In this document: in pieces, positions 55,468 through 64,000 of the stretch
Layout: the number at the start of each line of letters is the position of its first letter
How positions within the stretch are numbered: the stretch's first letter is position 1
Assembly: GCF_039634785.1 (NCBI RefSeq)
Contig: NZ_JBBIAB010000001.1
Span: 496,001-560,000, forward strand
DNA from: Tistrella mobilis
Lineage (GTDB): Bacteria; Pseudomonadota; Alphaproteobacteria; Tistrellales; Tistrellaceae
Direction: 5' to 3'
DNA length: 64,000 nt
Notes under the pieces: generated by a model
What the model was told of the DNA's origin: nothing
What the model saw: only the letters and a program-made list of their open reading frames with translations
The model's database searches: none
Translations under genes and position numbers: made by a program

Positions 55468-56754
55468 ATGAACACTGACACCACCGCCGCCGAGACGACC
55501 CGCACCCAGCCGGTCAAGTCGCTCTACGAGGTCGGCGAGATTCCGCCGCTGGGCCATGTTCCGGATCAGATGTACGCCTGGTGCATCCGCCGGGAGCGTC
55601 ACGGCAACCCCGACACCGCCATGCAGGTCGAGGTCGTCGAAACCCCCAAGGATCTGGCGCCGGACGAAGTGCTGGTCATGGTGATGGCCGCCGGCGTCAA
55701 CTATAACGGCGTCTGGGCCTCGCTCGGCCGTCCGATCTCGCCGTTCGACGGCCATGGCGCGCCGTATCACATCGCCGGCTCCGATGCCTCGGGCATCGTC
55801 TGGGCCATCGGCTCCAAGGTGAAGCGCTTCAAGGTCGGCGACGAGGTCGTCGTCCACTGTAACCAGGACGATGGTGACGACGAGGAGTGCAACGGCGGCG
55901 ACCCGATGTTCTCGCCGTCGCAGCGCATCTGGGGCTACGAGACCCCGGACGGCTCTTTCGCCCAGTTCTGCCGCGTGCAGTCGCGCCAGCTGATGCCGCG
56001 CCCGCGCCATCTGACCTGGGAAGAGAGCGGCTGCTACATGCTGACGCTCGCCACGGCCTATCGCATGCTGTTCGGCCATCGCCCGCACATCCTGCGTCCG
56101 GGCGACAACGTTCTGGTCTGGGGCGCCGCCGGCGGTCTGGGCTCGATGGCGCTGCAGCTGATCGCCACGGCCGGTGCCAACGGCATCGCGGTCATCTCTG
56201 AGGACAACAAGCGCGACTTCGTGCTCAGCCTGGGTGCCAAGGCCGCGATCAACCGCAAGAACTTCGACTGCTGGGGCCGTCTGCCCGAGGTCGACGACGT
56301 TCAGGGCTATAACGACTACATCCGCCGCGTCCGCGCCTTCGGCAAGGCGATCTGGGACGTGACCGGCAAGGGCAACGACGTCGATTTCGTGTTCGAGCAC
56401 CCGGGTGAGCAGACCTTCCCGGTCTCGACCTATGTGGTGAAGCGCGGCGGCATGGTCGTGTTCTGCGCCGGCACCACCGGCTACAACCTGACCATGGATG
56501 CCCGCTTCGTGTGGATGCGCCAGAAGCGTATCCAGGGCAGCCATTTCGCCAATCTTAAGCAGGCCGCCCAGGCCAACCGGCTGGTGATCGAGCGTCGCAT
56601 CGACCCCTGCATGTCGGAAGTCTTCTCGTGGGACGACATCCCCGAGGCGCACATGAAGATGTTCCGCAACCAGCACAAGCCCGGCAACATGGCCGTGCTG
56701 GTCCAGGCGCCGCGCCCGGGCCTGCGGACGATCGAGGACGCCATCGACGGCTGA
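55468..56754 (+). CDS. ccr: Crotonyl-CoA carboxylase/reductase
   Basis: A 428-residue medium-chain dehydrogenase-fold enzyme that reduces and carboxylates crotonyl-CoA with NADPH and CO2 to (2S)-ethylmalonyl-CoA, the committed step of the ethylmalonyl-CoA pathway. It has the N-terminal YAWCIRRERHGNP, the CO2-pocket asparagine region GVNYNGVW, an acidic insert (CNQDDGDDEECNGGD) typical of Ccr, the NADPH loop WGAAGGLGSMALQL and FEHPGEQTFPVS with the pocket histidine. Ordinary enoyl reductases lack these features. Divergent from ecm, followed after 250 bases by mcd. Confidence 0.96.
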   Translation: MNTDTTAAETTRTQPVKSLYEVGEIPPLGHVPDQMYAWCIRRERHGNPDTAMQVEVVETPKDLAPDEVLVMVMAAGVNYNGVWASLGRPISPFDGHGAPYHIAGSDASGIVWAIGSKVKRFKVGDEVVVHCNQDDGDDEECNGGDPMFSPSQRIWGYETPDGSFAQFCRVQSRQLMPRPRHLTWEESGCYMLTLATAYRMLFGHRPHILRPGDNVLVWGAAGGLGSMALQLIATAGANGIAVISEDNKRDFVLSLGAKAAINRKNFDCWGRLPEVDDVQGYNDYIRRVRAFGKAIWDVTGKGNDVDFVFEHPGEQTFPVSTYVVKRGGMVVFCAGTTGYNLTMDARFVWMRQKRIQGSHFANLKQAAQANRLVIERRIDPCMSEVFSWDDIPEAHMKMFRNQHKPGNMAVLVQAPRPGLRTIEDAIDG

Positions 56755-57004
56755 CTGACCTGACGCGGTGAGCGACCGGGCGGCGGTGCCGCCTCGCCCG
56801 GTCCCGGCGCTGCCTGTCCCGATCCGGCCCCGCCAGGGAACCGGATCGGGCGGGCGGCGCCGCACCGTCGTCTGGATGCCGCATCGGATCGGCCGGGCCG
56901 GCGCTGGACGCCGGCCGCCTCAGGGCCATATCCGGTCCGGTATCCCGCCGTTTCCGACCTCCGCAGTGTTCGACACGTCTTCCGACCAGAGGACCATTCC
57001 TCCC

Positions 57005-58684
57005 ATGTCCGCTTCCACCGCGACCCTTTCGCCCGTGACCGACGCCCCCGTCCTGATCGACGATCTGCTCGACCGGGCCGAACGTGCCCTTGCCGCCGTC
57101 GAGGCCTATGCCGATGCCGTCCAGACCGCCGTCGGCGGGATGGTGCGCCGCGACGGCAAGGTCGATGCCGCCGTGCTCGATGCCAGCCAGCATGCCGCCC
57201 ATGGCCTTGCCTGGACGGCGACCTATGTCGAGGCCCTGCGCCAGATGCTGGGCTGGGCACGCCGGCTGGAAGCCGAGGGGCGCCTGGGCGAGACCGAGGG
57301 GCTGATGCTGCAGACCGCCTTCGGCGAGTATGTGGCGCAGCTGCAGGGCGGCCTGCCCATGTCGCAGGGCGAGATCGTCCGTCCGGCCGATTTCGGCCTG
57401 ATCGACGAGGCGGCGGCACTGTCCCAGGGTGATGCGGGGCTGTTTCTGCGTGCGGGCAACACCGCTGCGGTACGGGCCCGGCTGGCGGCGCTGATCGCCG
57501 AGGGCAATTTCGGCGAGCTGGGGCTCGAAGACGAGACCCTGCTGATGATCCGCGACCAGTTCCGCCGCTTCGTGGAGGAAAAGGTCGTCCCCTTCGCCCA
57601 TGACTGGCACAAGGCCGACGAGCTGATCCCGATCGAGGTCGTGAACCAGATGGCGGAGCTGGGCGTCTTCGGCCTGACCGTGCCCGAGGAATTCGGCGGG
57701 CTCGGCCTCTCCAAGGTCGCGATGTGCCTGGTTACCGAAGAGCTGTCGCGTGGCTATATCGGCGTCGGCTCGCTGGGAACCCGGTCCGAGATCGCGGCCG
57801 AGCTGATCCGGCTGGGCGGTACGGAAGACCAGAAGCAGAGCTGGCTGCCGCGCCTCGCCTCGGGCGAGATCCTGCCGACCGCGGTTTTCACCGAACCCGG
57901 CACCGGCTCCGACCTCGGCGGCCTCAAGACCCGCGCGACGCGCGATGGCGACGTCTATCGGGTGACCGGCAACAAGACCTGGATCACCCATGCCGCCCGC
58001 GCCGATCTGATGACTCTGCTGGTGCGCACCGATCCGGCGACGAAGAACTATTCCGGCCTGTCGATGTTCCTGGCCGAGAAGCCCCGGGGCACCGATGCCG
58101 ATCCCTTCCCGGCCGAGGGCATGAGCGGCGGCGAAATCCGCGTGCTCGGCTATCGCGGCATGAAGGAATACGAGATCGGCTTCGACGATTTCACCGTGCC
58201 GGCCGACAATCTGCTGGGCCGGACCGAGGGCCAGGGCTTCAAGCAGCTGATGGCGACCTTCGAAAGCGCCCGGATCCAGACGGCGGCCCGCGCGGTCGGC
58301 GTTGCGCAGTCGGCGCTGGAAATGGGGCTGCGCTACGCCCATGAGCGCGTGCAGTTCAACAAGCCGATCTACGCCTTCCCGCGGGTCTTCGACAAGCTGG
58401 TCTGGGCGGCAGTCGAGATCATGATCGCCCGCCAGCTGACCTATTTCTCGGCACGCGAGAAGGACAGCGACCGGCGCTGCGACCTGGAGGCCGGCATGGC
58501 CAAGCTGCTGGCGGCCCGCGTCGCCTGGGCCACGGCCGACAATGCCGTCCAGGTTCATGGCGGCAACGGCTATGCCGAGGAATATCCGATCAGCCGCGTG
58601 CTCTGTGATGCGCGCATCCTCAACGTGTTCGAGGGTGCGGCCGAGATCCAGGCACAGGTCATCGCCCGCCGCCTTCTGGGTTGA
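57005..58684 (+). CDS. mcd: (2S)-Methylsuccinyl-CoA dehydrogenase
   Basis: A 559-residue flavoprotein of the acyl-CoA dehydrogenase family that oxidises methylsuccinyl-CoA to mesaconyl-CoA, passing electrons to ETF. Compared with ordinary members (about 380 residues) it has an extra N-terminal helical region of about 165 residues, a known mark of Mcd. Core motifs follow: VPEEFGGLGLS, TEPGTGSDLGGLKTRA, WITHAARADL, and the late VQVHGGNGYAEEYP. Its place directly after ccr confirms the call. The gap of 250 bases upstream may hold its own promoter. A hairpin follows. Confidence 0.95.
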   Translation: MSASTATLSPVTDAPVLIDDLLDRAERALAAVEAYADAVQTAVGGMVRRDGKVDAAVLDASQHAAHGLAWTATYVEALRQMLGWARRLEAEGRLGETEGLMLQTAFGEYVAQLQGGLPMSQGEIVRPADFGLIDEAAALSQGDAGLFLRAGNTAAVRARLAALIAEGNFGELGLEDETLLMIRDQFRRFVEEKVVPFAHDWHKADELIPIEVVNQMAELGVFGLTVPEEFGGLGLSKVAMCLVTEELSRGYIGVGSLGTRSEIAAELIRLGGTEDQKQSWLPRLASGEILPTAVFTEPGTGSDLGGLKTRATRDGDVYRVTGNKTWITHAARADLMTLLVRTDPATKNYSGLSMFLAEKPRGTDADPFPAEGMSGGEIRVLGYRGMKEYEIGFDDFTVPADNLLGRTEGQGFKQLMATFESARIQTAARAVGVAQSALEMGLRYAHERVQFNKPIYAFPRVFDKLVWAAVEIMIARQLTYFSAREKDSDRRCDLEAGMAKLLAARVAWATADNAVQVHGGNGYAEEYPISRVLCDARILNVFEGAAEIQAQVIARRLLG

Positions 58685-58693
58685 GGGTGACGG

Positions 58694-58719
58694 GGCCGGC
58701 TTCCGCAGGGAAGCCGGCC
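58694..58719 (+). terminator. Hairpin after mcd
   Basis: 11-bp stem GGCCGGCTTCC with its complement and a GCAG loop, 10 bases after the mcd stop. The T tract is only TT, so termination is probable rather than certain. Confidence 0.55.
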
Positions 58720-58793
58720 TTCGCGCGAAAATCTCCCCCGCCGGGACCGGTTGACCCTGTCAGACCGGGCCCGGCGGGGCCATATTGCGGGCC

Positions 58794-59000
58794 ATGGATA
58801 CGATGTCAGGCGTGATGCCGGTTCTGATCGTGGTTGCGATGGTCGCCACGGCCGGTGTTCTCCTGGTGGGCGTGATGTCGATGCTCGTCGGCGGGCGCTT
58901 CAACCAGAAATACTCGAACAAGCTGATGCAGTGGCGGGTGCTGCTGCAGGCGCTGGCGATCCTGCTCGTTCTGCTGTTCCTGGCGATGACGGGCGGCTGA
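58794..59000 (+). CDS. Hig1-domain twin-transmembrane protein
   Basis: A 68-residue membrane protein with two helices (residues 8-32 and 48-66) joined by GGRFNQKYSNKLMQWRV, which is the conserved Hig1 / hypoxia-induced-protein loop. Mitochondrial relatives (Rcf1) bind respiratory supercomplexes. In alphaproteobacteria this gene is often just upstream of the cobalamin adenosyltransferase and etfBA, as here. The ATG at 58794 is preferred to an upstream TTG. Confidence 0.85.
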   Translation: MDTMSGVMPVLIVVAMVATAGVLLVGVMSMLVGGRFNQKYSNKLMQWRVLLQALAILLVLLFLAMTGG

Positions 59001-59078
59001 GCCCGCCGGCCGTGGCCCCCGCCGGCCGTGGCCATCGCCCCCTGGCTATCTTGCTTTCACCCACCGACGGAGCCCCCG

Positions 59079-59654
59079 ATGGTCCAGCTCACCCGCATCT
59101 ACACCCGCGGCGGCGATCGCGGCGAAACCTCGCTCGGCGATGGCAGCCGCCGGCCGAAGGACGACCTCCGGGTCGCCTCTTACGGCACGGTCGACGAGGC
59201 GAACGGCGTGATCGGGCTGGTGCGGCTGCATCTGGAGACCGAGAGCGAGGAAGACCGCATGCTCGCCCGGATCCAGAACGATCTGTTCGATCTGGGGGCG
59301 GACCTTGCCTGCCCCGCCGGCGACGATCCCGCGCGGGAGGCCAGGGCGCTGCGCATTCTGCCGGCCCAGGTCGACCGCCTGGAAGCCGAGATCGATGCGA
59401 TGAATGCCGGGCTTCAGCCGCTCAAATCCTTCATCCTGCCCGGAGGCACCCCGGCTGCGGCCCATCTGCATCTGGCACGGACCGTCGTCCGTCGTGCAGA
59501 GCGCGAGCTGGTCGAGCTGATGCGGGTGGAGCCGGTGAACGAGGCGGCGCTGCGCTACCTCAACCGGCTGTCCGATCATTTGTTCGTCCTGGCGCGCCAT
59601 CTGAACGACAAGGGTGCGCGCGACGTGCTCTGGGTGCCGGGCGCCAACCGCTGA
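59079..59654 (+). CDS. Cob(I)alamin adenosyltransferase, PduO/MMAB type
   Basis: A 191-residue enzyme that makes adenosylcobalamin from cob(I)alamin and ATP. Conserved ATP loop IYTRGGDRGETSLGDG at the N-terminus, GTVDEANGVIGLVR, FILPGGTPAAAHLHLART, RRAEREL and LNRLSDHLFVLAR. It provides the cofactor for B12-dependent mutases such as the Ecm in this window. It follows the Hig1-like gene by 78 bases. A GGAG precedes ATG 59079; an in-frame ATG at 59028 has no ribosome site. Confidence 0.94.
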   Translation: MVQLTRIYTRGGDRGETSLGDGSRRPKDDLRVASYGTVDEANGVIGLVRLHLETESEEDRMLARIQNDLFDLGADLACPAGDDPAREARALRILPAQVDRLEAEIDAMNAGLQPLKSFILPGGTPAAAHLHLARTVVRRAERELVELMRVEPVNEAALRYLNRLSDHLFVLARHLNDKGARDVLWVPGANR

Positions 59655-59704
59655 CGCGGCCTTAAGCCGCGGCGTTCCTTGAATTTTCGAGAGGTGCCCC
59701 GAAA

Positions 59705-59739
59705 TTGACACCGCACGTCGCAGCGCCTAATGTGCGGTG
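59705..59739 (+). promoter_or_regulatory. Candidate etfBA promoter with operator-like inverted repeat
   Basis: TTGACA (59705-59710), 17 bases, then TAATGT (59728-59733). An 8-bp inverted repeat CACCGCAC (59709-59716) / GTGCGGTG (59732-59739) brackets the spacer and overlaps both promoter elements, as a repressor site would. It lies about 209 bases upstream of etfB. Confidence 0.5.
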
Positions 59740-59947
59740 GACTCAATCGGGGAACCGGCAGTCGGGAGCCATGTGACGCAGGCCGTCGCGGTCCGCCCGG
59801 GCAGCCGGTCGCCTGTCGTCCGACAGAGAGCCGGCGCCCTGCCGTTCGCTGCCGGGCGTCCTGGTCCGGATCCGCACCCGCTGAGGGGGTCGGGGGATGC
59901 GACCGGACGACGTAGAGCCAAGAAACCCAACTGGAGTCGGGAGATCT

Positions 59948-60697
59948 ATGAAGGTACTCGTCCCCGTCAAGCGCGTGGTCGACTATAACGTCAAGGTCCG
60001 CGTCAAGGCTGACCAGACCGGCGTCGACCTCGCCAACGTCAAGATGTCGATGAACCCCTTCGACGAGATCGCGGTCGAGGAAGCCGTGCGGCTGAAGGAA
60101 GCCGGCAAGGCCACCGAGATCGTGGTCGTGTCCATCGGCCCCAAGGGTGCACAGGAACAGATCCGCACGGCGCTGGCCATGGGCGCGGATCGCGGCCTGC
60201 TGATCGAGACCGATGAAGAGGTCCAGCCGCTCGCCGTCGCCAAGCTGCTGAAGGCGGTGGCCGAGGCCGAGCAGCCGCAGCTGGTCGTTCTGGGCAAGCA
60301 GGCGATCGACGACGACTCCAACCAGACCGGCCAGATGCTGGCGGCGCTGCTGGGCTGGGCCCAGGGCACCTTCGCATCGAAGGTCACCGTCGGTGACGCC
60401 GAGGTCGAGGTGATCCGCGAGATCGACGGCGGTCTCGAGACCGTCTCGCTCAAGCTGCCCGCGATCGTCACCACCGATCTGCGTCTCAACGAGCCCCGCT
60501 ACGCTTCGCTGCCGAACATCATGAAGGCGAAGAAGAAGCCGCTCGACACCAAGACCCCCGGCGATTTCGGCGTGGACGTGGCGCCGCGTCTGAAGACGCT
60601 GAAGGTCACCGAGCCGCCGAAGCGCAAGGGCGGCATCAAGGTGCCGGATATCGCGACGCTGGTGGACAAGCTGAAGAACGAGGCGGGGGTTATCTGA
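59948..60697 (+). CDS. etfB: Electron transfer flavoprotein, beta subunit
   Basis: A 249-residue subunit that binds AMP in the ETF heterodimer. Typical features are [38 protein letters not shown], the [16 protein letters not shown] loop, and the recognition segment [21 protein letters not shown], given here as [14 protein letters not shown], which contacts acyl-CoA dehydrogenases. ETF would take electrons from Mcd and other dehydrogenases to the quinone pool. Two bases separate it from etfA. Confidence 0.97.
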   Translation: MKVLVPVKRVVDYNVKVRVKADQTGVDLANVKMSMNPFDEIAVEEAVRLKEAGKATEIVVVSIGPKGAQEQIRTALAMGADRGLLIETDEEVQPLAVAKLLKAVAEAEQPQLVVLGKQAIDDDSNQTGQMLAALLGWAQGTFASKVTVGDAEVEVIREIDGGLETVSLKLPAIVTTDLRLNEPRYASLPNIMKAKKKPLDTKTPGDFGVDVAPRLKTLKVTEPPKRKGGIKVPDIATLVDKLKNEAGVI

Positions 60698-60699
60698 CC

Positions 60700-61632
60700 A
60701 TGACGGTTCTCGTCATTGCCGATCACAACAACGCGTCGCTCGGCGCCGCGACCCTGAACGCCGTCACCGCCGGTGCGAAGCTGGGCGATGTGCATGTGCT
60801 GGTTGCCGGCAAGGATGCCGGTGCGGCCGCCGAGGCTGCCGCCAAGGTGCAGGGCGTCGCCAAGGTTCTGCATGCCGAGGGCGACCAGTATCAGGGTGGC
60901 CTGCCCGAGAACCTGGCCCCGCTGATCGTGGGTCTGGCCGGCGACTACAGCCACATCGTCGCCTCGTCGAGCAGCGTTGCGAAGAACGTGCTGCCGCGCG
61001 TGGCCGCTCTGCTGGACGTCGCGCAGATTTCGGACGCGATCGAGATCGTGTCGGAAGACACCTTCGTCCGCCCGATCTATGCCGGCAACGCGCTGGCGAC
61101 CGTGCAGTCCTCCGACAAGGTGAAGGTCCTCACCATCCGCGGCACCGCCTTCAAGGCGGCCGAGGCCGAGGGCGGTTCGGCCGCCGTCGAGACCATCGCC
61201 GCCGGTGAGGATGCGGGCCTCAGCCGCTTCGTCGGCCAGAGCCTGAGCAAGTCCGAGCGTCCCGAACTCGCCAGCGCGAAGATCGTGGTGTCGGGTGGCC
61301 GCGGCGTCGGCAGCTCCGACAACTTCAAGATCATCGAAGGTCTGGCGGACGCCCTGGGCGCCGCCGTCGGCGCCAGCCGCGCGGCCGTCGATGCCGGCTA
61401 TGTGCCGAACGACTACCAGGTCGGCCAGACCGGCAAGGTCGTCGCGCCGCAGCTTTATGTCGCGGTCGGCATTTCGGGTGCCATCCAGCACCTGGCCGGC
61501 ATGAAGGACAGCAAGGTGATCGTGGCGATCAACAAGGACGAAGAGGCGCCGATCTTCCAGGTCGCCGATTACGGCCTTGTGGGCGATCTGTTCAAGATCG
61601 TCCCCGAGCTGACCGAGACGCTGCAGAAGTGA
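60700..61632 (+). CDS. etfA: Electron transfer flavoprotein, alpha subunit
   Basis: A 310-residue FAD-binding partner of EtfB. The FAD domain is intact: [34 protein letters not shown] in its blocks GGRGVG and [39 protein letters not shown] (in blocks QTGKVVAP and [12 protein letters not shown]), and [15 protein letters not shown]. It closely follows etfB and comes before the 3-hydroxybutyryl-CoA dehydrogenase gene with a 134-base gap. Confidence 0.97.
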   Translation: MTVLVIADHNNASLGAATLNAVTAGAKLGDVHVLVAGKDAGAAAEAAAKVQGVAKVLHAEGDQYQGGLPENLAPLIVGLAGDYSHIVASSSSVAKNVLPRVAALLDVAQISDAIEIVSEDTFVRPIYAGNALATVQSSDKVKVLTIRGTAFKAAEAEGGSAAVETIAAGEDAGLSRFVGQSLSKSERPELASAKIVVSGGRGVGSSDNFKIIEGLADALGAAVGASRAAVDAGYVPNDYQVGQTGKVVAPQLYVAVGISGAIQHLAGMKDSKVIVAINKDEEAPIFQVADYGLVGDLFKIVPELTETLQK

Positions 61633-61766
61633 AGTAACATATGACCGGAACGATGCCGGTCATGTGAAAGAAAACCGAGCCCGGTGCGGGGTCTGGCGTA
61701 ACTTGTGTAAAGCAAGCGACGCCGGGCCCTGTCCCGGGCTGTCAAGTCGAAGAAGGTGCGGTCCTC

Positions 61767-62639
61767 ATGATCAGGAAGATCGGCGTCATCGGGGCAGGCC
61801 AGATGGGCCGCGGCATCGCGCATGTCTGTGCGCTCGCCGGCTACGACGTCACGATGGTCGACATTTCCGAGGCGCAGCTCGCCAAGGCGCTCGACCGGAT
61901 CGAGCAGGCGCTCGACCGTCAGGTGTCGCGCAGCGAGATCGAGCCCGCGGACAAGCCCGCCGCTCTGTCCCGGATCAGGACGCAGGTCGGTTATGCCGGC
62001 TTCGAGACGATCGACCTGGTGATCGAGGCGGCCACCGAGAGCGAAGAACTGAAGCGGAAGATCTTCGCCGAGATCCGCGACATGCTGAAGGACGAGGTGA
62101 TCGTCGCGACCAACACCTCGTCGCTGTCGATCACCCGCCTGGCTGCGACCATGCGTCACCCCGAGCGGTTCATGGGCATGCATTTCATGAACCCGGTGCC
62201 GCGCATGCAGCTGGTGGAACTGATCCGCGGCATCGCGACCGACAACCCGACCTACGAGGTGGTGCGCGAGCTGGTGTTCAAGCTCGACAAGACCCCGGCG
62301 GTGTCGGAAGACTTCCCGGCCTTCATCGTCAACCGCATCCTGCTGCCGATGATCAACGAGGCGATCTACACGCTCTACGAGGGCGTCGGCACGGTCGAGG
62401 CGATCGACACCGCCATGAAGCTGGGCGCGAACCATCCGATGGGTCCGCTGGAGCTGGCCGACTTCATCGGCCTCGATACCTGCCTGTCGATCATGCAGGT
62501 GCTCTATGATGGCCTGGCCGACAGCAAGTATCGCCCCTGCCCGCTGCTGGTGAAGTATGTCGAGGCCGGCTGGCTGGGTCGCAAGACCGATCGCGGCTTC
62601 TACGACTATCGTGGCGACGTGCCCGTCCCGACCCGCTGA
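61767..62639 (+). CDS. hbdA: 3-Hydroxybutyryl-CoA dehydrogenase
   Basis: A 290-residue NAD(P)-dependent dehydrogenase acting between acetoacetyl-CoA and (S)-3-hydroxybutyryl-CoA. The Rossmann loop is GVIGAGQMGRGIAHV, the family signature includes NTSSLSITRLA, the catalytic histidine is in GMHFMNPVPRMQLVE and a conserved asparagine is in VNRILLPMINEAI. Length matches single-domain Hbd/PaaH proteins. With Ccr nearby it may connect acetoacetyl-CoA to crotonyl-CoA if a crotonase is available elsewhere. Its stop codon lies inside an 18-bp tandem repeat. Confidence 0.94.
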   Translation: MIRKIGVIGAGQMGRGIAHVCALAGYDVTMVDISEAQLAKALDRIEQALDRQVSRSEIEPADKPAALSRIRTQVGYAGFETIDLVIEAATESEELKRKIFAEIRDMLKDEVIVATNTSSLSITRLAATMRHPERFMGMHFMNPVPRMQLVELIRGIATDNPTYEVVRELVFKLDKTPAVSEDFPAFIVNRILLPMINEAIYTLYEGVGTVEAIDTAMKLGANHPMGPLELADFIGLDTCLSIMQVLYDGLADSKYRPCPLLVKYVEAGWLGRKTDRGFYDYRGDVPVPTR

Positions 62640-62682
62640 CGCCGGCCGACCCGCTGACACCGGCCGACCCGCTGACGCGGCA
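62629..62682 (+). repeat. Three tandem 18-bp repeats spanning the hbdA stop
   Basis: Units begin at 62629, 62647 and 62665, consensus CGACCCGCTGACGCCGGC; the first contains the hbdA TGA (62637-62639) and the last is slightly diverged. A recent slippage-type expansion in the 3' untranslated region. Confidence 0.85.
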
Positions 62683-62701
62683 CAGGATCACCGAACCTTT
62701 C

Positions 62702-62724
62702 GGGGCCGCCTTCCGGGCGGCCCC
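62702..62724. terminator. Hairpin between convergent hbdA and the TlpA-type gene
   Basis: 9-bp stem GGGGCCGCC / GGCGGCCCC with a 5-base loop, 63 bases past the hbdA stop and 14 bases past the convergent thioredoxin-like gene. Short T runs on both sides. Confidence 0.5.
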
Positions 62725-62737
62725 TGCCGTTTGAACC

Positions 62738-63334
62738 TCAGCCGCCCGCCGCCGCTTTGCCGATGGCGGCGTTGATCAGGGCCAGACCTTCGGGCGCGTC
62801 CCAATGGGCGATGCCGACCAGCCGGGCGATCTCGCGGCCTTCGCGATCGATCAGCAGGGTGGTGGGCAGGCCGGCGACCCTGGTGGCGCCCAGGGTGCGC
62901 ATGGGCTTGTCGATCGCAACCTCGATCCGGTCGAGATTCAGCTTTTCGAGGAAGGGGCCGACCACGGCCGCCCCACCCTGATCGGCCGCGACCGCAAGCA
63001 CGGTGAAGTCGGCGCCGCCGAGCGAGGCCTGGAGCCGGTTCAGGGCCGGCATTTCCTCGATACAGGGTGCGCACCACGTGGCCCAGAAGTTGAGCAGCAC
63101 GACCTTGCCCCGGTAGTCGGCAAGCGTCACCGGGCTGCCGTCGAGCCTGGTCATTTCAAGCGCCGGCAGTGGAGCGGGCTGGTCCTGGACCTGAAGCTTC
63201 GCCAGACTGTCCCGTGCGAAGGAGGCATCGATCCCGCCCGGCTTGTCGGCGGGGCCGAAGCCGCGGTAGATAAGGACACCCGCCACGATGACGACGACGG
63301 CGGCGGCGAGAGCGGCGATGACCGGTTTCTTCAT
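62738..63334 (-). CDS. TlpA-family thiol:disulfide oxidoreductase
   Basis: A 198-residue membrane-anchored thioredoxin. It has an N-terminal hydrophobic segment (AALAAAVVVIVAGVLIYRGF) that acts as anchor or signal, then a periplasmic thioredoxin domain with the active site WCAPC in LNFWATWCAPCIEEMP and the cis-proline in VAGLPTTLLID. Such proteins reduce apocytochrome c or CuA centres. ATG 63334 is chosen at the anchor. It is divergent from argH across 129 bases, a widely conserved pairing. Confidence 0.93.
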   Translation of the reverse strand: MKKPVIAALAAAVVVIVAGVLIYRGFGPADKPGGIDASFARDSLAKLQVQDQPAPLPALEMTRLDGSPVTLADYRGKVVLLNFWATWCAPCIEEMPALNRLQASLGGADFTVLAVAADQGGAAVVGPFLEKLNLDRIEVAIDKPMRTLGATRVAGLPTTLLIDREGREIARLVGIAHWDAPEGLALINAAIGKAAAGG

Positions 63335-63463
63335 GCGAGGAGGATCTCCGTGTGAGGAAGGGCTGTCGCGACTATCCGCCTGCCGCGCAATCGCCGTCCC
63401 CATCCGTCGAAACCCGGGGAGACCATCCAGGTCCCCCGACCTGCCAGGAAGCCGAGGAGCGAG

Positions 63464-64000
63464 ATGACCAGCGACAGCAAGGGCGGCGCCGGCCGCGCGA
63501 GCGGCGTGAACATGTGGGGCGGCCACTTCGACAGCGCGCCCTCGGATCTGATGCAGGAGATTAACGCCTCCATCGATTTCGACAAGCGCCTCTACGCCCA
63601 GGACATCGCCGGCTCGCGCGCCCATGCCCGGATGCTGGGCGCCAGGGGGATCCTCTCGGCCGAGGATGTGGCTGCGATCGAAAACGGGCTCGATCAGGTC
63701 CTGGCCGAGATCGAGGGCGGTGACTTCCCCTTCAGCCGCGAGCTTGAAGACATCCATATGAATGTCGAAGCCCGGCTGACCGAGATCATCGGCGATGCCG
63801 GCAAGCGGCTGCACACCGGCCGGTCGCGCAACGATCAGGTCGCGACCGATTTCCGGCTGTGGCTGCGCGACATGCTCGACCGTTTCGACGGCCAGCTCCG
63901 CGATCTGCAGGCGGCCCTGATCGAGCGTGCGGAACAGCATGCCGAGACGGTGATGCCCGGCTTCACCCATCTTCAGACCGCCCAGCCGGTGACCTTCGGT
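63464..64000 (+). CDS. argH: Argininosuccinate lyase (3' end outside the window)
   Basis: The first 179 codons of a fumarase-superfamily enzyme that splits argininosuccinate into arginine and fumarate. Visible are [42 protein letters not shown], the substrate site [13 protein letters not shown] and the catalytic-histidine region [21 protein letters not shown] precedes ATG 63464. With argD and argF at the start of the window it forms part of arginine synthesis, in a separate operon. Confidence 0.96.
   Translation, partial: MTSDSKGGAGRASGVNMWGGHFDSAPSDLMQEINASIDFDKRLYAQDIAGSRAHARMLGARGILSAEDVAAIENGLDQVLAEIEGGDFPFSRELEDIHMNVEARLTEIIGDAGKRLHTGRSRNDQVATDFRLWLRDMLDRFDGQLRDLQAALIERAEQHAETVMPGFTHLQTAQPVTFG

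Noticed and set aside
55140-55478. A 112-codon plus-strand open frame in the ecm-ccr intergenic region
   Set aside because: It starts inside the AT-rich control region without a ribosome site, has a random-looking Arg/Pro-rich product and runs into the ccr start.

Overview
The window is a stretch of ordinary chromosome from a GC-rich alphaproteobacterium. That reading rests on combinations of genes typical of the class: a RegB/RegA redox two-component system, the order hemC-hemD-mitofilin-like-hemY, an argD-argF-hslO operon, a DUF1674 (SDHAF4-type) protein, an Rrf2-led suf operon and the complete reductive core of the ethylmalonyl-CoA pathway. A Rhodospirillales/Tistrella-like host is my guess only; no rRNA or other species marker is present. 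There are about 64 protein genes, one tRNA-Thr, and no IS element, prophage or CRISPR array.

Layout. 1-7.8 kb: regB-regA, a thioesterase, an unusual response regulator, then argD-argF-hslO and a lipoprotein. 7.9-18 kb is the most accessory-looking part: an IclR regulator beside an enolase-superfamily enzyme, a serine hydrolase, a Nudix enzyme, TetR and Crp-type regulators, a short-chain-dehydrogenase-fold protein with the full halohydrin dehalogenase signature, tRNA-Thr, a lactate-permease-type transporter bounded by a 17-bp copy of the tRNA anticodon arm, and a large acidic lipoprotein. 18-25.8 kb: fumC, the haem operon and divergent tsaD. 25.8-31.3 kb: a sulfotransferase overlapping two tandem MpaB/Lcp-type (DUF2236) putative haem oxygenases, a TauE/SafE exporter and an NAD-binding epimerase-like protein. 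31.5-41.1 kb: YciI, EVE, Rieske, acs, a haem-copper-oxidase-like membrane protein, DUF1674, htpX, rsmB, rpe and a heparinase II/III protein. 41.2-47.7 kb: Rrf2-sufBCDSU-sufT. 47.8-53 kb: NnrU, MarR, DUF2000, GntR, a BCCT transporter, a 47-residue membrane protein and DUF523. 53-62.7 kb: ecm divergent from ccr-mcd, then a Hig1-like protein, a cobalamin adenosyltransferase, etfBA and a 3-hydroxybutyryl-CoA dehydrogenase. 62.7-64 kb: a TlpA-type thioredoxin divergent from argH, which is cut by the window end.

How the genes fit together. Acs makes acetyl-CoA. Ccr, Ecm and Mcd carry crotonyl-CoA through ethylmalonyl-CoA and methylsuccinyl-CoA to mesaconyl-CoA. The adenosyltransferase supplies the B12 cofactor of Ecm, ETF accepts the electrons of Mcd, and FumC and the TCA cycle take up the C4 products. 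The same window carries Fe-S assembly (suf), haem synthesis and a redox regulator (RegBA), so it is biased towards respiratory and C2 metabolism. The most notable observations are the halohydrin dehalogenase-like gene, the tandem MpaB/sulfotransferase operon, a nearly perfect 27-bp palindrome between ecm and ccr, operator-like repeats at several promoters, and the tRNA-derived repeat beside the permease.
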